Shown: piece after piece, positions 48,869 through 59,093 of the stretch
Numbering within the stretch: position 1 is the first letter of the stretch
How the letters are laid out: every line of letters begins with the position of its first letter
NCBI RefSeq assembly: GCF_000757905.1
Contig: NZ_JRLH01000003.1
Direction: 5' to 3' (one strand)
Source of the DNA: Arsenophonus nilaparvatae
Lineage (GTDB): Bacteria > Pseudomonadota > Gammaproteobacteria > Enterobacterales > Enterobacteriaceae
Length of the DNA: 64,000 nt
The notes under the pieces: model-generated
Told to the model about the DNA's origin: nothing
The model's database searches: none
Seen by the model: the letters and a program-made list of their open reading frames with translations, nothing else
Program-made: the position numbers and the translations under genes

Positions 48869-50446
48869 ATGACAACTGACATTCATCAATACCGAATTTT
48901 GATCCTCGATTTTGGTTCACAATACACGCAATTAATTGCTCGTCGTATTCGTGAAATTGGCGTTTATTGTGAACTTTGGGCTTGGGATGTTTCCGAGGCA
49001 CAAATCCGTGAATTTAATCCTAATGGAATTATTCTTTCTGGCGGGCCGGAGAGTACCACCGAACTAAATAGCCCACGTGCACCGGAGTATGTTTTTCAGG
49101 CTGGCGTTCCGGTATTAGGTATTTGTTATGGCATGCAAACGATGTCCATCCAATTAGGTGGGCAAGTTGAGGTGTCTGGCGAACGAGAGTTTGGTTATGC
49201 CCAGGTGTCCATTCAACAATCCTGTGAACTATTTCGCGATATTTATGACAGCGTAGGTGCAGATGGTAAACCACTGCTAGATGTCTGGATGAGTCATGGC
49301 GATAAAGTGACGGCAATTCCAGCTGATTTTAAAGTTATCGCCAGTACCGATAGCTGCCCATTTGCCATTATGGCTAATGAAGAAAAGCGTTTCTATGGTG
49401 TTCAGTTTCATCCTGAAGTGACTCACACTCATCAAGGAGCAGCTATTCTACAGCGTTTTGTATTAGATATTTGCCGCTGTGAAGCTCGTTGGACGGCGGC
49501 GGCGATTGTTGAAGATACGGTACAGCGCTTGAAGGCTCAGATTGGTGATGATCAGGTTATTCTGGCATTATCAGGCGGTGTTGATTCATCGGTTACTGCG
49601 TTATTACTCAATCGTGCTATTGGTAAGCAGCTCACTTGTGTGTTTGTTGATAATGGTTTGTTACGCTTAAATGAAGCGCAGCAAGTTATGGCCATGTTTG
49701 CCGGTAAATTTGATCTTAATATTATTCATGTGGCCGCAGAAGAGCGCTTTCTTAGCGCATTGGCCGGGATTGATGAGCCAGAATTAAAACGTAAAGCGAT
49801 CGGCCGCGTTTTTATTGAAGTATTTGATGAGCAAGCGGCGAAACAAACGCAAGTAAAATGGTTGGCTCAGGGTACTATTTATCCGGACGTAATCGAATCT
49901 GCCGCTTCAGCAACCGGCAAAGCGCATGTCATTAAATCTCACCATAACGTGGGTGGCTTACCAGCAGAAATGAAACTGGGATTAGTTGAGCCATTAAAAG
50001 AGTTATTTAAAGATGAGGTGCGTAAAGTAGGCCTGGAGTTAGGACTTCCTTATGACATGTTATACCGTCACCCATTTCCTGGCCCAGGCTTAGGTGTGCG
50101 GGTACTTGGTGAGGTGAAGAAAGCCTATTGTGATCTGTTACGTCAGGCAGATGCCATTTTTATTGAAGAATTACATAAAGCTGATCTTTATCATAAAGTC
50201 AGCCAAGCTTTCACTGTTTTCCTGCCGGTACGCTCTGTTGGCGTAATGGGAGATGGCCGAAAATATGACTGGGTTGTGTCATTGCGCGCGGTTGAAACTA
50301 TTGATTTCATGACTGCCCATTGGGCCCATTTGCCCTATGATTTTCTTGGCCGGGTGTCAAATAGAATTATCAATGAAGTGGCCGGCATCTCTCGAGTAGT
50401 TTACGATATTAGCGGCAAACCACCAGCGACGATTGAGTGGGAATAA
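48869..50446 (+). CDS. guaA: GMP synthase GuaA
   Basis: 525 aa, the same length as E. coli. Class I glutamine amidotransferase domain with VLGICYGMQTMS (nucleophile Cys86) and FHPEVTHT (His and Glu). ATP pyrophosphatase domain with the P-loop LALSGGVDSSVTALLLN (about 232-248). The C-terminal dimerisation domain ends GKPPATIEWE. It aminates XMP to GMP. It is the second gene of guaBA and is followed by a strong terminator. Confidence 0.97.
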   Translation: MTTDIHQYRILILDFGSQYTQLIARRIREIGVYCELWAWDVSEAQIREFNPNGIILSGGPESTTELNSPRAPEYVFQAGVPVLGICYGMQTMSIQLGGQVEVSGEREFGYAQVSIQQSCELFRDIYDSVGADGKPLLDVWMSHGDKVTAIPADFKVIASTDSCPFAIMANEEKRFYGVQFHPEVTHTHQGAAILQRFVLDICRCEARWTAAAIVEDTVQRLKAQIGDDQVILALSGGVDSSVTALLLNRAIGKQLTCVFVDNGLLRLNEAQQVMAMFAGKFDLNIIHVAAEERFLSALAGIDEPELKRKAIGRVFIEVFDEQAAKQTQVKWLAQGTIYPDVIESAASATGKAHVIKSHHNVGGLPAEMKLGLVEPLKELFKDEVRKVGLELGLPYDMLYRHPFPGPGLGVRVLGEVKKAYCDLLRQADAIFIEELHKADLYHKVSQAFTVFLPVRSVGVMGDGRKYDWVVSLRAVETIDFMTAHWAHLPYDFLGRVSNRIINEVAGISRVVYDISGKPPATIEWE

Positions 50447-50479
50447 AAACGCTGATTGCCAAAATAACTTTATATTAAC

Positions 50480-50509
50480 AACCCAGTAAAAATTTTTACT
50501 GGGTTTTTT
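50480..50509 (+). terminator. Rho-independent terminator of guaBA
   Basis: A perfect 13-bp inverted repeat, AACCCAGTAAAAA (50480-50492) and its complement (50493-50505), ending in a run of T (50504-50509). Confidence 0.9.
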
Positions 50510-50921
50510 GTTACTGAGAATTATATTGTTATTTTAATAAGAATATAATTAAATATTTTATTTAAAAATTAATGCAAAATACCAATTCTAATTAATTTGA
50601 TTAATACTTTTTCCATGTTATATAACATGGCTGTTTGAAAATTTATTTTATTTTTTAACTAAACATTAAATATGAAAATCATGTTTTATAAAACTTTAAT
50701 TAAGTTTTTATTTTTATTAAAAAGGGTTAAAAGTAATTATTATTTATTTATATTTATTAGTTATTTGTCAAAAATATTGTAAGTGTTTTTTTAAGCGTTA
50801 AATAATTAATTTAAATTGATATCGAGCTTGTTCTGGGATGATAATTTTTTACTCTATTATTGTGTTTATTACTAATTATTTCTTTGCAGAAATCAAATTT
50901 ATTGCTTAAGGAGTAAGAAAA
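50510..50921. other. Intergenic region guaA-LPMO gene
   Basis: About 410 bp, extremely AT-rich, with no gene seen. AAGGAG just before 50922 is the ribosome site of the next gene. AT-richness suggests the LPMO gene was acquired. Confidence 0.5.
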
Positions 50922-51518
50922 ATGAAAACCAAATTATTGTTGGCAACGTTAACGTTAATCAGTGCTTCAAGTTTTGCTAGTACCGGCACTGAAATCAAAC
51001 CTATGCATGGATATATTGATTCGCCGGCTAGTCGGGCTTACTTATGTTCAACACTGCAAAACAAGAGTTGTGGCCCAATTCAGTATGAACCGCAATCAGT
51101 TGAAGGTCGAAAAGGTTTCCCACAAAGAGGACCTGCTGATGGCAGAATAGCCAGTGCTGGTGTGGGGGCGTTTAAGCAATTGGATGAGCAAACGGCAACT
51201 CGTTGGACTAAGGTTAATGTGGTATCAGGTGAAAATATCTTCCATTGGACATTAACGGCCCCACATAGAACCACCGGCTGGGAATATTTTATTACCAAAC
51301 AAGATTGGGATCCTAATGCTCCATTAAGTCGTGCTGCATTTGAATTAAAACCCTTTTGTTCACGATTTGATGGTGGATCGGTACCTGCTCGAGAAGTTAC
51401 CATGAAATGCCAAGTACCTAAACGTACCGGTTATCAGGTCATTTTAGGTGTATGGACCATAGATGATACATCTAATGCATTTTATCAAGTTATTGATGCC
51501 AATATGAAAACTCGCTAG
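50922..51518 (+). CDS. AA10 lytic polysaccharide monooxygenase, chitin-binding (CBP21-like)
   Basis: 198 aa, closest in pattern to Serratia CBP21 and the N domain of Vibrio GbpA. The signal peptide is MKTKLLLATLTLISASSFA. The copper-site His residues are His29 in MHGYIDSPASRAYLC and His115 in LTAPHRTTGWEYFITK; QYEPQSVEG and DTSNAFYQVID are family hallmarks, and two Cys pairs are present. LPMOs cleave chitin oxidatively through a histidine brace whose first ligand must be the mature N-terminus. Here nine residues separate the predicted cleavage (SFA) from His29, which is unusual. Chitin activity suits an insect host (inference). Expressed alone. Confidence 0.9.
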   Translation: MKTKLLLATLTLISASSFASTGTEIKPMHGYIDSPASRAYLCSTLQNKSCGPIQYEPQSVEGRKGFPQRGPADGRIASAGVGAFKQLDEQTATRWTKVNVVSGENIFHWTLTAPHRTTGWEYFITKQDWDPNAPLSRAAFELKPFCSRFDGGSVPAREVTMKCQVPKRTGYQVILGVWTIDDTSNAFYQVIDANMKTR

Positions 51519-51695
51519 TTTTAATCATCTTACAACGATTTTTCTTAAGTAACTAATGGTATTAAAAAAATCTTGATTTAGCTGAAAGTACTACAGTGAC
51601 TTCGATTGGCTGCTAAATAGTATTAACAAGTAATTTTTTCTATTTTATGATGTAAATAAAACTACTTGTTACTTATTACATTAGGATATTTGATT

Positions 51696-51729
51696 AACAA
51701 ACCTGGTATAAGCTACAGCCAGGTTTGTT
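51696..51729. terminator. Hairpin between the LPMO gene and yjgR
   Basis: An 11-bp stem, AACAAACCTGG (51696-51706) / CCAGGTTTGTT (51719-51729), lies between convergent genes, 12 bp beyond the yjgR stop. T-runs are weak on both sides. Confidence 0.55.
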
Positions 51730-51740
51730 ATTGGCTATTT

Positions 51741-53228
51741 TTAACGTTTTCTACCGCCTAAAATGCCACGAATAATTTGATTACTGATTTGACGTACTGC
51801 AGATTTCGTTGCCGTTTGCACTAAACCCTCTTTTTTACCTCCTTTAGGGCCGGTTGAACCAAAAAGAAAATCTTTTAAGCCGCCGACAAATCCATTATCT
51901 TCGGTATTTTTTGTTGTTTGATTTACTGGGTTGGTTGCCGATATATCATTGGTTGTTTGATTTGTCAGTTTTTCATAGGCTGACTCGCGATCCAGCATCT
52001 TCTCATATTTGCCATAAATATCTGAATGATTAAGTAGCTGATTGCGCTCTTCGGCAGTTAATACTCCCATGCGTGAGTCTGGCGCAATAACAAAAGCTCT
52101 TTGAACTATATTAGGACGTCCTTTTTCGTCTAAGAACGAGATTAATGCTTCACCAACCCCAAGTTCAGTTATTGCCTGTTCAGCTTTAAAATCTGGATTT
52201 GCTCGCATAGTTTCGGCTGCAGCTTTAACTGCCTTTTGATCACGTGGCGTAAATGCTCGTAATGCGTGCTGAACCCGATTGCCTAACTGTCCTAGAATAT
52301 TATCAGGAATATCAAGTGGATTTTGGGTAACAAAATAAACGCCAATCCCTTTTGAACGGATCAGACGAACAACTTGTTCGATTTTTTCCAGTAATGCTGT
52401 TGGTGCATTAGTAAAAAGTAGATGGGCTTCATCAAAGAAAAACACCAGTTTTGGTTTTTCAACATCACCCATTTCAGGCAAACGTTCAAAAAGTTCCGAT
52501 AATAACCATAATAGAAACACCGCGTAGAGCTTAGGCTGATTATAGAGCTTTTCTGCGGCAAGAATATTGACCATTCCTTGGCCATTAGGATCAGTTTTGA
52601 TCAGATCAACGATATCAAGCATAGGTTCGCCGAAAAAGTAATCAGCGCCTTGTTGTTCAAGGGTTAATAAGCCACGTTGTATGGCGCCGATTGAGGTGCT
52701 GGCAATGTTACCGTATTCAGTTTGAAATTGTTTCGCATTTTCACCAACATATTGAACGGTCGAGCGCAGATCTTTCATGTCCAGCAATAGTAAGCCGTTG
52801 TCATCGGCAATTTTAAAAATAAGTTGTAATACACCACTTTGCACATCATTTAAATTCATTAACCGTGATAATAGCAATGGTCCCATATCTGAGATGGTTG
52901 CCCGCACCGGGTGTCCAAGTTCTGCAAAAACATCCCAGAAAGTGACAGGGCAAGCAGCAGGGTGCCAGTCTGTTACGCCAAGTGCTTCAAGGCGTGATTG
53001 CAATTTAGGCGTTAATACACCTTTTGCACCAATACCCGAGAGATCACCTTTTACATCTGCCATAAAAACCGGTACCCCAATTTGAGAAAAACTTTCCGCC
53101 ATTTTTTGTAGCGTTACAGTTTTACCTGTTCCTGTTGCACCAGTAATTAATCCATGTCGATTTGCCAGTGCAGGCAATATGGCTAATTCAGTTTCACTAT
53201 TTTTAGCGATGACGAGAGATTTTTGCAT
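51741..53228 (-). CDS. yjgR: HerA/FtsK-like ATPase YjgR (DUF853)
   Basis: 495 aa (E. coli YjgR 500). Walker A is GATGTGKTVTLQKMAE (about 30-45), Walker B is KLVFFFDEAHLLF (about 260-272), and LIRSKGIGVYFVTQNPLDIP is the conserved sensor region. The low-complexity C-terminal tail ends in a Lys/Arg cluster. The DUF853 family is related to HerA DNA-translocating ATPases, but its function in enterobacteria is not known. No operon partner. Confidence 0.9.
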   Translation of the reverse strand: MQKSLVIAKNSETELAILPALANRHGLITGATGTGKTVTLQKMAESFSQIGVPVFMADVKGDLSGIGAKGVLTPKLQSRLEALGVTDWHPAACPVTFWDVFAELGHPVRATISDMGPLLLSRLMNLNDVQSGVLQLIFKIADDNGLLLLDMKDLRSTVQYVGENAKQFQTEYGNIASTSIGAIQRGLLTLEQQGADYFFGEPMLDIVDLIKTDPNGQGMVNILAAEKLYNQPKLYAVFLLWLLSELFERLPEMGDVEKPKLVFFFDEAHLLFTNAPTALLEKIEQVVRLIRSKGIGVYFVTQNPLDIPDNILGQLGNRVQHALRAFTPRDQKAVKAAAETMRANPDFKAEQAITELGVGEALISFLDEKGRPNIVQRAFVIAPDSRMGVLTAEERNQLLNHSDIYGKYEKMLDRESAYEKLTNQTTNDISATNPVNQTTKNTEDNGFVGGLKDFLFGSTGPKGGKKEGLVQTATKSAVRQISNQIIRGILGGRKR

Positions 53229-53519
53229 CTAAAAATATCCTCTGTAGTCGGCATAATGGGTATAATTTTGTTGCCAGGCTTGATAGTAAATTTTAGTTAA
53301 ATTTTTAATTACCAGACAAAATAGTAAATGCGATTGTTAAAATAGGCTCAATAAAAAATTATACAAATGTATAGGGTAAAGATAGCTGATGGTGGGGCAT
53401 TTGGTATTTTAATAATAAAAAATTCAGTAAATCCGGCCAGATAAAATAGCTTATTGGTAAGGAAGAATTTTGTTTGACAATTAATTTAATTGTGACTTAA
53501 AAATTCTCCTTTATGATAA

Positions 53520-54566
53520 CTAAAATCGATGTTTTACCGCTTCAGCAAGTATAGTTAGTAATTGCTCAGTGTCTTGCCAGCCTAGGCAAGGGTCGGTAAT
53601 AGACTGACCATAGGTAAGTGGCTTGCCGGCAGTGACTTGCTGGGTACCTTCTATTAGAAAACTTTCTGCCATAATGCCGGCGATAGCCCTCGAGCCTTTT
53701 TGCAATTGTTGAGCAATGTTTTTTGCGACATCGATTTGGCGTTGATGAATTTTTTGGCAATTACCATGGCTAAAGTCGATAACCAATCGTTCCGGTAATC
53801 CCAATTTTCGTAACTGACTACAGGCTATGGCAATATCTTCAGCGCTATAATTAGGCCGTTTTCCTCCCCGCATAATAATATGGCCATAAGGGTTACCTTT
53901 CGTTTGATAAATAGTCATTTGGCCATTTTTATCAGGCGATAAAAATACATGGCTGGCACGTGCGGCACGAATAGCATCGATAGCAATATTAATATTGCCG
54001 TCGGTACCGTTTTTGAAACCAACCGGACATGACAGAGCTGATGCCATTTGTCGATGAATTTGGCTTTCTGTTGTTCTGGCGCCGACAGCTCCCCAGCTAA
54101 TAAGATCGGCTACATACTGACCGGTTATCATATCTAAAAATTCAGTTGCTGTTGGTAGTCCAAGTTGATTAATATTAGTTAGTAGCTCACGGGCTAAACG
54201 CAAGCCTTTGTTAACTTGGCAGGAATTGTTTAGATCAGGATCGGAAATTAAACCTTTCCAGCCAATCACTGTACGTGGTTTTTCAAAATAGGTACGCATC
54301 ACGATTTCAAGATAATCTTTATATTCGCCGCGCAATTTAGCCAACATTTTGGCATATTCAAGTGCCGCTTGAGTATCATGTACAGAGCAGGGGCCAATGA
54401 CCACCAATAGGCGTTGATCTTGGCCAATTAAAATTGACTCAATCGATTTACGTGACGTTGTAACATTTTTGATAATTTCTTTGGATAGCGGAAATTCATC
54501 CACCAGCGCTTGAGGCGTAATAAGTCTATCAATAGGTTGAGTTCTTAACTCATCGGTTTTATACAT
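53520..54566 (-). CDS. aroH: DAHP synthase AroH (Trp-type isozyme)
   Basis: 348 aa, the same length as E. coli AroH. IVMRTYFEKPRTVIGWKGL, GARTTESQIHRQMASALSCP and FSHGNCQKIHQRQ carry the substrate and metal residues of type I DAHP synthases. The isozyme is called from its place beside ppsR-ppsA and from similarity to AroH; AroG and AroF are close relatives. It condenses PEP with erythrose-4-phosphate, the first shikimate step. No TrpR operator was recognised upstream. Confidence 0.9.
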   Translation of the reverse strand: MYKTDELRTQPIDRLITPQALVDEFPLSKEIIKNVTTSRKSIESILIGQDQRLLVVIGPCSVHDTQAALEYAKMLAKLRGEYKDYLEIVMRTYFEKPRTVIGWKGLISDPDLNNSCQVNKGLRLARELLTNINQLGLPTATEFLDMITGQYVADLISWGAVGARTTESQIHRQMASALSCPVGFKNGTDGNINIAIDAIRAARASHVFLSPDKNGQMTIYQTKGNPYGHIIMRGGKRPNYSAEDIAIACSQLRKLGLPERLVIDFSHGNCQKIHQRQIDVAKNIAQQLQKGSRAIAGIMAESFLIEGTQQVTAGKPLTYGQSITDPCLGWQDTEQLLTILAEAVKHRF

Positions 54567-54704
54567 ATTTATCTCATATATAATTCAATATAGTCGATTT
54601 TCTGGCAAATAAACTAGCATTACCATAACCGAAAATAAACTGGATCTAATGGTTGTTTAAGATATCGTTAAAGTAATGAGCGTTTCTCAGCTAATTTTAA
54701 ATTG

Positions 54705-55544
54705 TTAAAATATACGACGACTTAGCCCAAATATTTCAATAATTTTGGCTGAAATCTCTTCGACAGAGTAATTAGTTGTATTTAAATAGTTAATATTATG
54801 TCTTCTAAATAAAGCCTCAACCTCAGTTAATTCTATCCGACATTGATGTAAAGAAGCATAACGACTTTTTTCATAGCGCTCTTCACGAATAGCGGCTAGA
54901 CGCTCAGGGCTAATTGTTAGACCAAAAAGTTTATTTATATAAGGTTTTAATGCAAGTGGTAATTGTAAATTATCCATATCATCTGCGGTGAAAGGATAAT
55001 TGGCAGCCTGGATGGCAAATTGCATCGCTAAATAGAGGCTGGTTGGTGTTTTACCGCAGCGCGAAACCCCAAGTAAAATAACCTGAGCCTGATCGAGGTT
55101 TTTTAGTGATATACCATCATCGTGCGCTAATGTATATTCAATCGCTGCAATTCTAGCATCATATTGATTTAGATTAGATAGTCCATGCGTACGGTTGAGC
55201 TTTGGTTCGGGTTTTAAGCCGATCTCTTGCTGGATCGGATCAATTAAAGATTGGACAATATCATGACAACAGCCGGCACTATTGGTAATAATTTTTTTTA
55301 CTGTTGGAGAGATAATCGAGTAGAAAACCAACGGCCGGAGATGGGTTTTTGAATAGATTTGATCAATTTTTTGTTTTATTTCTTCGGCGCGTTTTTCGCT
55401 GGTGACAAACGGTAGTGTGTAAGAAGAAAAATTTAGCGGAAATTGTGATAAAACTGCATGCCCGAGTGTCTCTGCAGTAATAGCGGTTCCGTCAGAGATA
55501 AAAAATACACAGCGTTCTAAATTTTTGGCGTGATGATTGTCCAT
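54705..55544 (-). CDS. ppsR: PpsR, PEP synthase regulatory kinase/phosphorylase
   Basis: 279 aa (E. coli PpsR 277). It starts FFISDGTAITAETLGHAVLSQF, and the P-loop is GVSRCGKTPTSLYLAMQ (about 153-169), both typical of the DUF299 family. It inactivates PpsA by ADP-dependent phosphorylation of a Thr and reactivates it by phosphorolysis. It is divergent from its target ppsA, as in E. coli. Confidence 0.95.
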   Translation of the reverse strand: MDNHHAKNLERCVFFISDGTAITAETLGHAVLSQFPLNFSSYTLPFVTSEKRAEEIKQKIDQIYSKTHLRPLVFYSIISPTVKKIITNSAGCCHDIVQSLIDPIQQEIGLKPEPKLNRTHGLSNLNQYDARIAAIEYTLAHDDGISLKNLDQAQVILLGVSRCGKTPTSLYLAMQFAIQAANYPFTADDMDNLQLPLALKPYINKLFGLTISPERLAAIREERYEKSRYASLHQCRIELTEVEALFRRHNINYLNTTNYSVEEISAKIIEIFGLSRRIF

Positions 55545-55782
55545 TGGTTAATTTTCCTTTTCTTTAATTCTATTTTTAGAAAGTAAAATAATAAAGATCA
55601 AATGTGAAAATTTGTTAGCCGAATGATAGATTATCTGGTGTTAAAAAATATTATTATGAGCTTGATCGATTCACCATTCCATTTTTGGTTCAACACTATG
55701 TTAGTCTTAATGATGAGATAATTTTTGCCAACTAGCTAAAATATTTACACTTCCTATGAATTTTAATAAGGGATCTTTTTCA

Positions 55783-58161
55783 ATGTCCGATAATGTCCGT
55801 ACATCATGCAATATACTTTGGTATAACCAGCTTACTATGAATGATGTTGATTTAGTTGGTGGAAAGAACGCTTCTTTAGGTGAAATGATCACACATTTAG
55901 CTGATCTGAATGTTATGGTGCCGAATGGTTTTGCCACTACCGCCCGAGCTTTCAATGATTTTTTAGAACAAGGTGGGGTTAATCAGCGTATATACCAATT
56001 ATTGGATGAAATTGATATTGACGATGTAACTCAATTAGCCAAAGCAGGTAGCCAAATCCGGCAATGGATCATCGATACCCCTTTTGGCGATAAATTAGAA
56101 CAAGATATTCGGCAGGCTTTTTTGCAATTATCCGCCGATGAGTCTGATATTTCGTTTGCCGTACGTTCTTCTGCTACTGCCGAAGATATGCCAGATGCTT
56201 CTTTTGCAGGTCAGCAAGAAACTTTTTTGAATGTACAAGGTATTGACGCGGTAATGGTTGCTATTAAACATGTTTTTGCTTCACTATTTAACGACCGGGC
56301 TATCTCATATCGAGTTCATCAAGGTTATGATCACCGTGGTATCGCGCTTTCTGCTGGTATTCAACGCATGGTACGTTCTGATTTAGCTTCTTCGGGCGTA
56401 ATGTTTACTTTAGATACCGAATCAGGTTTTGATCAGGTAGTTTTTATTACCTCAGCGTGTGGGCTTGGCGAGATGGTTGTTCAAGGAGCAGTTAATCCTG
56501 ATGAATTTTATGTACATAAACCGACATTAAAAGCGGGCCGTCCAGCTATTGTGCGCAGAACATTAGGCTCGAAAAAAATGCGTATGGTCTATGCTGATAA
56601 TCATCAACATGGTAAGCAGGTGAGAATTGAAGAGGTAGCCGAAAAACAGCGTAATAGTTTTTCGTTAGCGGATCATGAAGTTGAAACCCTTGCTCATCAG
56701 GCATTATTAATTGAGCAGCATTATGGCCGGCCAATGGACATTGAATGGGCTAAAGATGGCCATAATGGTAAATTATATATTGTCCAGGCGCGTCCTGAAA
56801 CTGTCCGTTCAAATCAGCAGGTAATGGAGCGCTATCAAATAAAAAAAACCGGTAAGGTATTAGTAGAAGGGCGTGCTATTGGCCAACGTATTGGTGCAGG
56901 AACAGTTAAAATTATCCACGATATTAGTGAAATGAGTCGTGTGCAGGCAGGTGATGTTTTGGTTACCGATATGGCCGATCCTGATTGGGAACCTGTCATG
57001 AAACGAGCCGCTGCTATTGTCACTAATCGTGGTGGACGTACTTGCCACGCGGCGATTATTGCTCGTGAATTGGGTATTCCGGCTGTGGTTGGCTGTGGTG
57101 ACGCGACTGAGCGGCTACAAGAGGGCCAATTAGTGACAGCCTCTTGCGCTGAAGGTGATACCGGCTTTGTTTATGCTGATAAATTGCCATTTGAAATCAA
57201 AAGTTGTCAGGTTGATAAAATGCCACCATTAAAGGTGAAAATCATGATGAATGTTGGTAATCCTGATCGAGCATTTGATTTTGCTTGTTTACCTAATGAT
57301 GGCGTTGGTTTGGCACGTTTGGAATTTATTATTAATCGCATGATTGGGGTCCATCCACGCGCTTTATTAGAGTTTGAGCAACAAACAGCTGAGTTACAGG
57401 CTGAAATTCGAGCGCTAATGTTAGGTTATCAGGATCCGGTTGAGTTTTACATTTGTCGCTTAACAGAAGGAATTGCAACACTAGCGGCAGCATTTTGGCC
57501 GAAACGGGTGATTGTCCGTTTATCTGATTTTAAATCAAATGAATATGCTAACTTAATTGGTGGTGAGCTTTATGAACCTCATGAAGAAAACCCTATGTTA
57601 GGTTTTCGTGGTGCCGGACGCTATGTGTCCGATAGTTTTCGCCAATGTTTTGCTCTGGAGTGTGAATCGGTCAAGCGGGTGCGAAATATCATGGGGTTAA
57701 CCAATGTTGAGATTATGATCCCATTTGTCAGAACCGTAGCTCAAGCAGAAGCTGTTATTGAGGAGTTAGCACATCATGGTTTAAAACGCGGTGAAAATGG
57801 TTTGAAAATTATAATGATGTGTGAAATTCCATCAAATGCCCTATTAGCAGAACAATTTCTTGCCTATTTTGATGGATTTTCTATTGGTTCGAATGATATG
57901 ACACAATTAACTCTCGGGCTTGATCGTGATTCGGGTATTATTTCTTCATTATTTGATGAACGTAATGAAGCGGTAAAAGCATTAATTTCAATGGCGATCA
58001 CAGCCGCGAAACAGCAAGGCAAGTATGTAGGTATTTGTGGTCAAGGTCCTTCTGATCATCAGGATTTTGCCCAATGGTTAATGAAAGAAGGGATTGATAG
58101 TCTTTCGCTTAATCCCGATACGGTGATGAAAACATGGTTGTCACTGGCCGAAAATGATTAG
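55783..58161 (+). CDS. ppsA: Phosphoenolpyruvate synthase PpsA
   Basis: 792 aa from the ATG at 55783, which is exactly the E. coli length and has AAGGGA upstream; the frame opens nine codons earlier without a ribosome site. The N-terminal ATP-grasp domain contains FAVRSSATAEDMPDASFAGQQ. The phospho-His and regulatory Thr are in GGRTCHAAIIAREL (about 416-429). The C-terminal PEP/pyruvate barrel has MCEIPSNALLAEQF and GICGQGPSDHQDFA. It makes PEP from pyruvate and ATP, feeding gluconeogenesis and AroH. Intact, with intact PpsR. Confidence 0.97.
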   Translation: MSDNVRTSCNILWYNQLTMNDVDLVGGKNASLGEMITHLADLNVMVPNGFATTARAFNDFLEQGGVNQRIYQLLDEIDIDDVTQLAKAGSQIRQWIIDTPFGDKLEQDIRQAFLQLSADESDISFAVRSSATAEDMPDASFAGQQETFLNVQGIDAVMVAIKHVFASLFNDRAISYRVHQGYDHRGIALSAGIQRMVRSDLASSGVMFTLDTESGFDQVVFITSACGLGEMVVQGAVNPDEFYVHKPTLKAGRPAIVRRTLGSKKMRMVYADNHQHGKQVRIEEVAEKQRNSFSLADHEVETLAHQALLIEQHYGRPMDIEWAKDGHNGKLYIVQARPETVRSNQQVMERYQIKKTGKVLVEGRAIGQRIGAGTVKIIHDISEMSRVQAGDVLVTDMADPDWEPVMKRAAAIVTNRGGRTCHAAIIARELGIPAVVGCGDATERLQEGQLVTASCAEGDTGFVYADKLPFEIKSCQVDKMPPLKVKIMMNVGNPDRAFDFACLPNDGVGLARLEFIINRMIGVHPRALLEFEQQTAELQAEIRALMLGYQDPVEFYICRLTEGIATLAAAFWPKRVIVRLSDFKSNEYANLIGGELYEPHEENPMLGFRGAGRYVSDSFRQCFALECESVKRVRNIMGLTNVEIMIPFVRTVAQAEAVIEELAHHGLKRGENGLKIIMMCEIPSNALLAEQFLAYFDGFSIGSNDMTQLTLGLDRDSGIISSLFDERNEAVKALISMAITAAKQQGKYVGICGQGPSDHQDFAQWLMKEGIDSLSLNPDTVMKTWLSLAEND

Positions 58162-58196
58162 TACTAGTTAATTTTATTAATTAAATTTATTTTGCA

Positions 58197-58229
58197 AACT
58201 GAGTCTGAACATAAAAAACAGACTCAGTT
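58197..58229. terminator. Hairpin between ppsA and hmuV
   Basis: An 11-bp perfect stem, AACTGAGTCTG (58197-58207) / CAGACTCAGTT (58219-58229), lies between convergent ppsA and the hmu operon. The T-run is poor. Confidence 0.55.
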
Positions 58230-58291
58230 AGTGGCGAACAATATTTAATATTTATGCTTTTAACTGGCGATTATCAATCAAAATTAATTAG

Positions 58292-59083
58292 TCAATGATG
58301 TAAAAATATTTGTGGAACATTTTTGTCTGGATGAGTTTTCACATAAAGATTGGCTCTGTACCAGCGGCGTAAATTGTCTTCGGTCATGACTTGTTGCGGC
58401 GTGCCGACACTAACCAGTCGTCCCCGATAAAGTAAATAGATGCGATCCGCATATAATGCTGCTAGGTTTAAATCATGTAATACACAACAGATGCCAATAG
58501 ATTGTTCTCGATTTAATCGATGTAATAAACGTAAACTTTGCTGCTGATGATAGAGATCAAGTGCCGAGGTTGGTTCATCCAAAAATAAGTAGCTATTATT
58601 GGGCTCAGGCTGCCAAAGCTGAACGATAACTCGTGCTAGCTGAACACGTTGTTGTTCTCCGCCAGAAAGTTGTTGGTAATTTCGATAACGCAATGCCAGG
58701 CAGTCTGTTTGTATTAATGCACTTTCGATAGCTTGATTGAAATAATAACTACCATAGGGAGTTCGTCCCATTGCCACAATTTCTTCAACGGTAAACGGAA
58801 AGTTGAGTTGGTTATGTTGACGCATTACCGCACGTTTACGCGATAATTTATTAATATCCTAGGTTGCCAGCGATTTTCCTTCTAATAAACAGTCTCCAGT
58901 ATGTGGTTTGAGAAAGCCGGTCAATAAACGTAGTAAAGTCGATTTTCCGGCACCGTTAGGCCCGATAATAATACTTATTTGGTTGTGATAGAGTGACAGT
59001 GATAAATTATCAATAATATTTTGGCTGTTTACGCTATAACAGAGTCGTTTTGCTGCAATAAAAGGTGGGGAAGAGCGGCACAT
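58292..59083 (-). pseudogene. hmuV: HmuV, hemin ABC transporter ATPase, split by in-frame TAG
   Basis: The first part (74 aa) holds Walker A GPNGAGKSTLLRLLTG. A TAG at 58859-58861 follows LLEGKSLAT. In the same frame it continues DINKLSRKRAVMRQHNQLNF, then QQLSGGEQQRVQLARV (signature), YLFLDEPTSALDLYHQQ (Walker B) and CVLHDLNLAALYADRI (H-loop). The total of 263 positions matches Yersinia HmuV (266). The stop separates Walker A from the rest, so the ATPase is dead. A TGG or CAG codon changed to TAG would explain it. Last gene of hmuRSTUV. Confidence 0.92.
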
Positions 59084-59093
59084 AATTTTATTA

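Noticed and set aside
54567..54704. TrpR operator in front of aroH
   Set aside because: Only partial CTAG half-matches were seen in the gap; nothing close to the palindromic consensus.
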